From: Patella vulgata
Lineage: Eukaryota; Mollusca; Gastropoda; Patellidae
Length of the DNA: 64,000 nt
Direction of reading: 5' to 3'
Assembly (NCBI RefSeq): GCF_932274485.2
Contig: NC_065887.2
Span: 45,837,201 to 45,901,200 of the forward strand
Shown here: in pieces, positions 1 to 11,300 of the stretch
Position numbering within the stretch: the stretch's first letter is position 1
How the letters are laid out: each line of letters starts with the position of its first letter
Translations under genes and position numbers: made by a program
Notes under the pieces: generated by a model
Database searches by the model: none
What the model saw: only the letters and a program-made list of their open reading frames with translations
Told to the model about the DNA's origin: nothing

Positions 1-1132
1 GATTTCTTCGATTATGATCAAACTACTTATCTTTGGTTATTGTAAACTTACCTGTGTGTTTGAAATCAACTCCCGTTAATTAAAATCCATTGCACAATGT
101 AATATCCCAACGAATAAAAAAGTTCTCTCTTGAAAAAATTAAATTCCCACAAACTTTTGACATGGAGAAATACCAAAATGGAAGCCCATTACGTCACTCT
201 TCGGGAGAGATCATTTCGTATAAAGGGGTTACAAGATGTCACGGTTTGCGGAACTTTTACGACAATTCATGTTTTGTGTAATCCCGGCTAATATTGAGTT
301 TGGGCGTTCACACACATAACTGCCCGTATTCCTTTATTTTGTTACTATCTTTAATATTCTAGTAAAATCTCTGCAAAGTTTATAGCTTTTACCTTTCGAA
401 ATATTTTCTTTTAATCATATTTTTGATTAGAGTCGGGAGAATGAATTTTGTTTTGAACACAAATACGACACAAAAACAATGACATTCGTTTTACGGGTCT
501 TACATTTTACCCATGAATATCTTTAATCTGATATAAAACATGTAGTAGGGTATTTAAAATTATGGGGCTATATGCATGTTCCTGAAGCAACGACTATGAG
601 TTTTACAACATCTGATAAGATGTACGTAGTTAAAGCGAGATTAAGCGCTCTATTGAAGAATGGGGTCTATGGTGTGATTTAAGTATTATTTACAATAAAT
701 TAAAAAAAAAAATAATTGATAAAGAATATATTTTCATCATGAACAATAAATATTGCACCATATCAAAATACGGCCAACGCTGTCTTCAGTTGATATTTTT
801 CGTTGCCCAAACTCAAACGATCGAAATGAGGACGCTTTGTTTTGATTGCAACACGTGGTTGTCAAAATCTCTGTCATACCCCGCAACAGATTCAATGGTT
901 TCGTCCAACACGGTAGGAAAGCCATGTTGTCTTGAACTCAGTCAAAAATACAAGTAAATACGTCCATTTTTTCAAGAGAGAACTTTTTTATTCGTTGGGA
1001 TATTAAATTGTGCAATGGATTTTATTTAACGGGAGTTGATTTCAAACACAGGTAAGTTTACAATAACAAAAGATAAGTAGTTTGATCATAATCGAAGAAA
1101 TCCATTTAAAATTTACAATGGTTCAGACAGTA
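1..1132. mobile_element. Long-TIR non-autonomous element, copy 1 (left end outside window)
   Basis: Bases 1-142 are the inverted complement of about 967-1104 (GATTTCTTCGATTATGATCA against its mirror). The right arm continues to CAGACAGTA at about 1132; the matching outer left bases lie before the window. The interior has no convincing coding frame. It shares its interior with the copy at 3148-5318. The family is unnamed here; the long arms suggest a DNA-type element moved by a partner enzyme. Confidence 0.75.
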
Positions 1133-1206
1133 GGAAGAGTTTAATGCATAACAAGGAGAGTAGCAATGTCATAGAAATATGCAAGGTTTGGTGGTGAATT
1201 TCAGCA

Positions 1207-1512
1207 GAGATAGAGAGAGAGAGAAAAAAATGGGGTTTAACGTTAAATCAACACAAATTAATTCATTTTGGGATGAACATAATAATGTGGTTCAATTTTT
1301 ATTTCAATAATTTGCTTGCGCATAGGCCATAGCCTGGGGGGGGGGGGGGGACTTTAGCTGTGGGAGGGAACGGAGGACCTGGAGAAAACCCATGAAGTTG
1401 GACATGCGACCCTGTTACATACAACCAGGGAATCGAAACCACGCCTGCTGATTCCATGGTAGCCCTTCTGATACAAGGTGTACAAGCTAACCGTTCGCCC
1501 ATCCAACCCTCC
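1207..1512 (-). mobile_element. SINE-A, reverse copy (tRNA-derived)
   Basis: Read on the minus strand it has the GGTTGGATGG head, a tRNA-like B-box region GTGGTTTCGATTCCC, the TCCGTTCCCTCCCA region, CAAATTATTGAAATAAA and a terminal CT repeat (seen as AG at 1207-1223). It carries a poly-G run at 1337-1350. Diverged. Confidence 0.75.
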
Positions 1513-2230
1513 TGAATTTGAACATTACACTACAGTTACAGAGCAGTCAGAACATATAAAAATTATAATTTTATCAAATGGAATTAAAAGAGCCTGGAGG
1601 CTGGAGGAACATTGAAATCTCTAAATATATAATCATGAAATAACTATAAGCCTCAGCCAATGTACAAGTAAAACATAGCAGCAAACAATCAACCTATTAT
1701 GCAAGGGTTCTCAAATATATGAAAGTGTATGACTGCTTGCCTAGTGTTTTGAACAAAATATTGCAATCCCATTCCATTCCCGGAGAAGACAGCAAACTAG
1801 AATTTCTAATAGAAAATGAAAACCCTTATCTAAAATATTTTACAAATGTACATATATACTTACAATGACAAAGCGGAATGTCTGGAGTAAACTTTCCCTA
1901 TCACCTACAACTTAGTTCTAACATAACAAAATCTTTCTAACCAATTTTAATGTATTAATCAGCCGGTTAACACTTGCCTGTTTCTGTCATACGACGACAT
2001 CAGACTCGGCTGATGATCAACAACCAATCAAATCTTTTAACGTCACCACGCGTTAACTCCCGCGGCACATTTTTGATCAACCAGTGATGTTTTGATTTCC
2101 TTATCGGTACGGTTTTTGTCAATAGAAATGTAAGTCTGGACACATGAGAACAAAAAGGCGGTCATGAAAGTTCACGAACCCAGAAAGTCTCACGGTCATG
2201 ATTTAGTTCAAGGGTCAAACCTAACAAAAA
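1513..2230. other. Anonymous DNA upstream of CCDC93
   Basis: AT-rich sequence without a convincing coding frame or repeat. Composition becomes more mixed after about 1970, as expected approaching a promoter. Confidence 0.5.
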
Positions 2231-2284
2231 TATACTTCCGGGTTAGACAACCATTCTCACGTGGTAGTCACATGACTTGTCAAA
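2231..2284 (+). promoter_or_regulatory. CCDC93 proximal promoter with ETS-like site and two E-boxes
   Basis: Just upstream of the start codon are ACTTCCGG (2234-2241, ETS core), CACGTG (2258-2263) and the palindrome GTCACATGAC (2267-2276), one base from the CLEAR-type GTCACGTGAC. No TATA box is obvious. These motifs are seen; binding is inferred. Confidence 0.45.
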
Positions 2285-2371
2285 ATGGCTAATCCAGGAG
2301 GGAGTGTTTTTGCAGGAATTTCTTCTTCAAGATTACCAACTCAGGTTGATACAGAAGGCAGAGAAGTCGAG
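2285..2371 (+). CDS. CCDC93: CCDC93 exon 1, residues 1-29
   Basis: Begins ATGGCTAATCC ([11 protein letters not shown]) and ends in phase 0 at GAG before the donor GTATAA. An in-frame TGA at 2273-2275 fixes the start. The N-terminal 29 residues are not conserved with vertebrates except the final VE that leads into VETREDEE, as expected for this gene. Confidence 0.88.
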
Positions 2372-5300
2372 GTATAAACAATGCGATCAAACTACAGATT
2401 AATTTTTATCCATTGTCCTTATCTTTAAACATGAGACATAGTTACACTGGCAATGTTTTTATGTTTGGCACTGGACATGTCCGCGCCTCAAAATTGATAA
2501 TATTATTATTAAATAATTAATGAATATTTATAATATATTGTGTATATTTTATATTTCTTATTGACAATAAAGTAATTGATTTCATATTACATCAGATTTT
2601 TATCTATGAGGCCTAATGATACTGCCATCATACACCAAGCTTTGGACAACATTAGACAAATCAATCGACCGAATCAATACATCATCGCTGAATTATTTCG
2701 GCTGAATGAGTGAATGGGTGCACACACTTGGGTAAGGTTTTCGTTGTTCACCCGAGTCACTCGAGTCGACACCAGACCGTTCGCGTTTTGAATCGAGTTG
2801 GTCACATGACTGACTCGAGTCGCATCACGTGACTAACCCAGTTACTCCCCGTTGAGCGGAGAGTAAAAGGGTTTGTCACGTGACAAAATGGCGTCCTATA
2901 CGCAAAAAAGCCTGTCTCTCGATTACATACTGACGTCGTAGCTGTTTTGATGTCATGTGACTACTCGGACTACTCGGACCGTTCGGGATGTTTCACCCGG
3001 GTAAACTCGGCAATGGAGTCGACTCGAGTGACGCGAGTAAACGACGAAAACCTTACCTAGGCGAATCCTTCGCTCAATTCACCAGTTGATTGCATCACCA
3101 TTCACGTCACATGATTAAACATGGCGGTTGAATGTCAGAGGCAACATTACTGTCTGAGTCTTGGTAAATTTTAAACAGATTTCTTCGATTATGAACAAAC
3201 TACTTAACTTTGGTTATTATAAACTTACCTGTGTGTTTGTAACCAACTCCCGTTCGATAAAATCCATTGCACAACTAATTATCACAACGATGAAAACAAG
3301 TTCTCTCTTGAAAAATTGAAATATCACAAACTTTTCCCAGAGAAAAATACCAATATGGAAGATGGTTACGTCATTCTGCGGAGGATATCATTTCGTATTA
3401 GGGGTGACAGCATAGGAAATTCAAGTACAATTACGACAAGAATCCATGACCACTCGGACCAAAAACCACCCGGTTCAAGACCAGTCGGACCAACTGATAG
3501 ACCACTCAGCCCAAACAAATAGACAACTCGGACCATACAAAAAGACTATTCGGACCCAACAGAAAGACGACTCAGACCAATAATATAGTGTTGTTTTAAT
3601 AAATTGATAATTGCGTTTGTTTTAATATGATTACTCGAACCAATAATAAAGTGTTATTTTAATAAATTGATAATTGTGTTTATTTTAATATGACTACTCG
3701 AACCAATAATAAAGTGTTATTTGAATAAATTGATAATTGTGTGTGTTTTAATATGGCTACTCGAACTAATAATAACGTGTTGTTTGAATAAATTGATAAT
3801 TGTATCCCAAATCGCAAAATATCGAGAACCACACTTGTAGTCACGTTTAAAAAGGTGCATATTATAAACGTCCGGTCTTCGTATTATTATGGGCTGTTTA
3901 TATTAACGCATCAAGGGCGGATAACTTGAAGACGTGTCTCCCCCCCCCCCCCCCATATATTAACAAAGTGGTTAGTGGGGTAGAACGGAATGAAACCATT
4001 GGGGATACCGCAAATGTGGAAAAAGTAAAATTAGGCCATCAGATAAGAACAGTATACCCGTATATGTAGAAACTGTCAAAAGTCTGGACATACCGAGTCT
4101 CATTGCAAGAGTAAATAAGAAAAATTAGATTGATATTTTTTTTTGTCACCATTATTAATTAATTTTAAAACTAATCGTTGATTTATTTTCCGTACACAAA
4201 ATTGAACTAAACAACTCTAAATATAAGAATTCTGTATAAGAATTATTTGCTTCTTTGTATTGTGATTTAATAATAAAAAAATAGCATATTGTCTAGCCTT
4301 ATAATATAATTTAATTGGTCCGACTGGTCTTGTTTTGGTCCGACTGGTCTTAGTCCGAGTAGTCTTTGGTCCGAGTGGTCTGGATACCTACGACAATTGG
4401 CATTGAGTTTGAGCGTTCGCACACATAACTACCCGCATTCCTGTATTTTAGTTACCGTCTTTTACATTCTAGTAAAATCTCTGCAAATTTTATAGCTTTA
4501 CTTTTTGAAATATTTTGTTCTAATTATTTGATTAGCGATTCGGATGGGATAATTTACTTTTGAACACGCATGCCGCACAAACACAACTATACATTCGTTT
4601 TACGGGCTTTATCACACTTCGGTCAAAACTGCCGAATCGAGAATTAATGTTCCGCTTCTTACGGGGTCATACGGGCTTAGTAGCATTATATACCCACCCG
4701 GGCACCCAATAGGCATGTTGAGGTCTGTCGCAACACGCTTAAAGATGTTACTGAAGCGGTTATTATTCGATCGAAAGAATGCGTATAAAATTAAAAATAC
4801 ACTCAGAGAATTCGGAGGTAAGCTTCATGATCCTTGTTAAATTATTTATAACAGAAAGAAGATAGGATATTTATAGTTTATATATGACTTTATTTTTACG
4901 AGTATCCGTGCAATCAGTGATAATTTAATTGTGAAGAAAATTTGATAGACTGGCGATCAATGGTTTCCATATAAATCTCCTATGTAATTGCCTTCAATTG
5001 ATATTTTTTGTCGCCCAAACCCATATACGATCAAAATGATCGCGCTGTCAAACTATCTTTCAATGTTAACCAACCCCCGCAACAGGTATATTGGATTCGA
5101 CCAATACGTCACGAAGACATTGTTGACATCGACTCTGTCGAAATTTCAAATTTTTCAAGAGAGAACTTGTTTTCATCGTTGTGATAATTAGTATTGCAAT
5201 GGATTTTATCGAACGGGAGTTCATTACAAACACACAGGTAACTTTATAATAACCAAAGTTAAGTAGTTTTTTCATAATCGAAGAAATCTGTTTAAAATTT

Positions 5301-8300
5301 ACGATGGTTCACACAGTAGGCGAATTTCGAAGCCGATTGATTTGGTCGAACAATTCAATCGAATCGTTCAACTAGTGTTAGGTGACCCATGTACTCACAG
5401 AAATACAGTTCGAGACTACCACTGAAGCGTGCACATTCGCCGTGCCGAGACCAACTTTCTGACAGTATGATACTATAAATGGCCATGGCACGTGCAATTC
5501 TCTACAAATCTATCAACTATTACAGCCGTAAAAAAATTATTGTTGACGATTTTGAATAGCAGTAAACTTAAGCTTCTTTGTTATTACAGCAGATTTAGAA
5601 ATTACGTTCGTTTCATTTTTTAAATCGCTTTATCATTAACTGTACCGTTAAGAGCGGCATCTTTTGGTTTAGTACAAATAATATCTCTGAATCACTCGGG
5701 TTAGACAGGAACATGATAATAGCAGTAATAGTTTCATTTTACTTTTACAAGCTTCTTAAAACGATTGTTGAGCTACCTAACGTGCTTATTTCTAAATTCA
5801 ATTTCTTGTTCTAGCTTTCTGTTATGTTTCGTAAAAAAGTAGTCTTGATTATCCCGACCTGTCAATCAGACGTAGAATGGTCGATAGACTGGTTAAGCGA
5901 GACTAATTTCAAAACAAGGGCACGTAACCTATCTTTTACTCAAAAGTGTCTGGATGTTATGGATGTTACTTTTACAAGCTTCTTAAAACAATTGTTGAGC
6001 TAGCTAACGTGCTCATTTCTTAATTCCATTTCTTGTTCTAGCTTTCTGTTATGTTTCGTAATAAAGTAGTCTTGATTATCCCGACCTGTCAATCAGCCTT
6101 AGAATGGTCGATAGACTGGTTAAGCGACTCTAATTTCAAAACAAGGGCACGTAACCTATCTTTTACTCAAAAGTGTCTGGATGTTATGGACGACTCTTGG
6201 AACCAGTTTTCAGTCTATTATTTATACATGATTAATGGTCATAGCTTATTAAGTACAACATGATCGTTTATTTAGTGACTATAATTGTGTGAAACTGATT
6301 TGAGGCTTGGCATATATATAAATATTGTGGTGTAATTGTCGAGATATATGGAGATATTTATTTATGGTGGGTCACCCTACTAGTGTGTCCAAGGCTTAAG
6401 AATATTTTCAATCAAAACTGTCACCCTTATACTAGAATTCCAATATCGGTAGCCTTAAAATAGCTGAAATGAATACCTTCAAACTGATTTAAAACCTGAG
6501 TAAATTTCAGAATATTGTCTTAATTGAATTTATTCTTATCCCTGATTCTGAATGATTAGAGGGTAGAAAAAAGCTCTTTTTTAAATTAAATTTTATGTCC
6601 ATAATTTCTTTCATTCCTATGTCATATTTATTTGACAGACGTTAAACAATTTCTTCGGGAAAACCCCCAACTCAATTTAAACCTGTGCAGGCGTTTAGAC
6701 CCAAACCCCACGTAAGTCAATGAAAATGATAAACCAGAGATTGAAAGAGCCAACTGCTGGACTCAAGAAGTATGATATTAAATGTGGAACAGTAATAGAT
6801 CGTGTAGCACAAAAAAAACAAAAAAACAACAAAAGTAAGAAAGACTTGACCGCTGTGAACCCCTGACAATTTACAAATGTAGATATATGGTGAAGTTTAG
6901 AATAGAATGTCTTCTAGTCTAGCTTGTTAATTTCAGGTTGAAACACGTGAAGATGAAGAACAGAACGTTAAACTACAGGAAACCATCAATCTGCTGTTGG
7001 CTGCTGGGTATTTTAGAGCCAGAATTAAAGGTCTATCACCATTTGATAAGGTAAAACATACGGTTATTAAATGTCAATCTTACACTTAGTTACAACCAGG
7101 CTTGGTGGAGTTGGGGGGGGGGTGTGTGTCACAAGTGATCTTTTCTTCAGGTTATTGCACGCAAGTAACTATTCAGTTAGATACAGTGACGTAACTGGGA
7201 GATACCTGAATTAATATAGAATTGAGACTTCTAGAAGTAGAACGCAGACTTTCATAAGAAAAAACCCTGCTATTCACTATACTGATCCCTGGGTTAAGAG
7301 CCACCCAGTTGCGAGGATCCCAATTAGTTAACTTTACTGAGCAGTCGAATATTTCATTCCATCTCATTTCCGAAATGACGGGATAGAGTTTTTCTAACAT
7401 TCTATAGCAGTTGCTAAAGCTCTAGAATGGAAGGTTTCATGCGTACCAAAGTGAAACTCATGTCCAAGAACTTTTGATCCTCAACACATTGTTTAATTTC
7501 CAATTGGACAAAAATTGTCGTCTCTAGGAGGTCCACAAACTTTATTCATATTTCACATTTTGCGTAAAAGGCATTTGGCATAACTGAAGAACGGAAGGTC
7601 CGATGTGCACTAAATTTGAACTTACCCAAGAACTAGTGATACTTAAACACTTGTTTTAAGTTTCATCAAAATCGGATAAAAATTGTTACAACCTTGGTAT
7701 TACATACTTTTACACTATTTGCTTAAAGGAGATCGGCCGTTTGACAGGAAGTTTCGGTCCGATTTTTGAAAAATTCCGACTCAACCATAATTATGGTATA
7801 ACGGTGGTATATTTGAACGATTTTGAATATAAAATAAAAATTGCTACCTCTAGAGCTAAAACATGAATTTTCCTACAATCAGCATCCATAATCCAGAAAG
7901 TTATGGTTCGATAAGGGCAAATTGGAAATGAATTGTGACCTCTAGATGGGTTTCCGTACTCTAGTCAAACTATCTGCATTCAAATGACATTTAGTTCAAC
8001 CTCTGACCGTTACCAAACATACCATGCAATAAAGCATGGTCGGGATAGTTCAAAGATGGCTGAAAAGACTGACACGTTTGTAGATTGGTCTGAAAAATAT
8101 CATAAAATTGCCAATGCGTTATTTACATCAGGTTTCATGGTAACACCTGGAAGTTAGAGAATATAGGTCCACGACAAAAAAATTTGTGAAATGATCCATG
8201 TTACCAATTAACCCGGATGGAGTCAGCTTTTTAAGAAAATGTTTTTAAAGTATTTCTTCATCGTCAAAATATAGTTTTAAAAATGAGTAAATAGCAGAAA

Positions 8301-11300
8301 ATATAGCTGCCGAAGCAACTGACATGGGCGAATAGGAAATGGTTTGGGCCATTTGTGTTCGGATGCTGGTTCAGACTGTAGTCGTGACAACAGTTTACAT
8401 CCGAAGGTCGTCCTGGGTATTATATCCTTCTACATTATTTGCGTAAAATGAGAGCGGCGATTTGAACTTTGAATTTGAATTCAGCCGTAATGGTGTAACT
8501 GTGGTTTACATGTATTTGAACGTTTTTTACAATCAATAAAATTTGTGACCTCTAGGGCCCACAAGTTAAAATTGTGATTTTTCGTACAATCAGGGGCCAT
8601 AATCCAAGACGTTACAGTCTTATATGTGCCAATATCGACAGGAACCAGGATCTTTGGGTTATAAACATACATTGTAAGTTTCATCAAAATCGGATAAAAT
8701 TGTGACCTCTAGAGTGTCCACAACCTTGGTATTATTATGCATACAGTATATTTGTCCAGTTCAACATTACAGGAAATCACCATCGTCTGCAGTGCTTACA
8801 TGGTAAGGGATAAAAAGAACATAAAAACGTCAATGCTGAGTAATTATATTAGTCCGAAATCGCTTGATATATTTACAGGTGGTTGGTGGAATGAGTTGGT
8901 GTATAACAACTTGTAACTTTGATGTTGATGTTGATTTGTTATTTCAAGAAAATTCAACCATTGGTCAGAAAATGTGAGTCTTTCTCGTCCTTTAATTAAA
9001 CAGTGCTGGAGTTGCGATAGGCGAGTGATAAGGCTACTAGTGGACTCTTCACTAGAATCTTCAGAATTCCAATTCTAGTGTGCGCTGAAACCCAGTTTCC
9101 ACTTGCCTGGTTGCGTGTCTTCTATCCTGACAATGAAAAACCGAGGTCCACCATGTACATACAGTGATGTGCACATAATAGAAGCCATGAAAGGAAAAGA
9201 TTGACATGTAACCATAGTAACATGATATTCATTCCCCATTCTTACAAAGGCAAAGTCTGGTTTTGTGAGCATGCTTTAGATGTGAAATTAACATGCTCTC
9301 TTTTGTGTAACAATTTGGTCCTTGAGACAATTTTGGTTCTTTGCAAAATTGTTACTTTACTCTGTCTATAAAGTTAAATCACACATACTTAATGAACGTT
9401 AATATATAGTTATACATAAAAAACAGTGATATTTTAATATAGCTTCAATAATATTTTTAAAATAAGGCCTCTGTCAGCATGTGTATAAACGCCATTTAGA
9501 TCTGGTTTATTGACCTAATTCCAACCGATATGTCACATGTCATAGGAATTCAGCATTTGAGATTCTATCGGGAAAATACCCACTGTTTCTCTTTCCGTGT
9601 ATTCGGTGTTCTACCAGGGGATTATATTCAATGAAGATTTAAATTTACCTAACAACTGGTCAGTGAATCCATCAATGTATGATCCAGTGTATTTTAATAT
9701 CTACCTGTACCTGGAATTCACACGGACGGAGCGTAGAAGACGTGCGATTCACAAACCATACCGAGATCGTCTTTATTCGCTTTTCGTTCGTCGTCGTTTG
9801 TTTCTAGAATTTTACGTTCATATTTATTCGCCACGTGGCGTATTTTACTGAACCTTTTATGAATTATCAGCAAGCGTGTTTTTTTTTTTTGTTTTTTTTT
9901 ACCGGATTGTCAAAATCACTGTTAAATGTGCCAATTACTCAGATTAAGAACCATATGAGGTATGACTGTTATTGTAGCCGACCAGCAAGTTGATTGACTT
10001 TTTTTATTAACAAGTAATAATTACCCTGTTGTAATTTAGCCAAAAGTAGATTGATTTATGATACCATAGTGACGGATTGATTGTTTTACCAATCGGCTAG
10101 ATTAAATGTCGGACTCAACAATTCTCCAAGATTTTTTTTTTTTTTTTTTAGAAAAATCTTACTCGAATCCTTGTAGCTTCGCAACGTAAGCTCTTGCGCG
10201 AATCAGATTCGGAGATTCGCGTGAATTTCTAGCCCTGGATAGTACTATACCTGTAATTAGGAGTAAATTATCCACAAATTACATGAAATTAAGTGTTTCA
10301 ACATATCTTTCTTGTTTTATAGAGCTCTAACTGAGAAGATTGTAGCTGTACTTCCCAAGATGAAATGTCCACAGAGAATTGAACCTCATCAAATTCAAGG
10401 CTTGGATTTCATCCATATCTTTCCAGTTGTTCAGGTAATCAATATGGCGCTTTACATAGGATGTAACATAGACAACAAGTAAAACAAAATTATCAGACAT
10501 ACACCAGAATTAGACAAATCATTTGTCATGTTTTTCAAAAAGTTCCTCAGGATTTTCCAGCCAGGTTTCCCCTTGTCAGTGGTACAGAACTAAGGGCCTG
10601 GCAAGGTGAATTGTCTAGTCGTTTGGATGGGACGAAAAACAAAAATAAAAATAATCTGCTGTCAACAAAATTTGCCATCATAAAACAAATAGGAAGTTAA
10701 ATCTCATTCTATTTATTTGTAGGATTTCTCTTTATATTGTTGTCACCCCTGTCTGTCTGTCCGGCCGTCTGTCCATCCTCGTACGCAAATAATGTAAAAA
10801 TATGGTACATGTATATCAAGGTTGTGGACCCCATAGAGGCCACAATTTTAGTCCGATTTTGATGAAACTTTACATTTATGTAACCATAACACATGATAAC
10901 TTCTTGGATTATGGCCCCTGATCGTACGAAAAATCATGTTTTTAGCTTGTGGACCCTCTACAGCTCACAATTGTCATCCAATTTTAAAAAACGTTTAAAT
11001 GTATCACCATTACACCCTAATGACAGTTGAGTTTGATAATTGGACCGAAACCGCCCGACAAAATGGTCACTCACTGTACGCAAATAGTATAAAAGTATGT
11101 AATACTAAGGTTGTGGACTTTCTAGGTTTTGATGAAACTTAAAATATATCTTTATATCCAAAATTTCTCAGTCCATTTCGATATTCGCGCATTTCAGACC
11201 ATAACTTCTTGGATTATGGTCCCTGATTGTGCGAAAAATAACTTTTTATTTTAGCTTGTTCTCTATCCATCTCTTGTAAAATGTGGGCGTATCCTGCCTG

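Larger units (their letters stand above)
3148..5318. mobile_element. Long-TIR non-autonomous element, copy 2 (with nested insertion)
   Basis: Arms of about 170 bp (3148-3320 and 5145-5318) are inverted complements, with outer TACTGT and AACTGTGT-like ends. The interior matches copy 1 (1-1132), except for an inserted block at about 3440-4390. It has no transposase. Confidence 0.75.
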
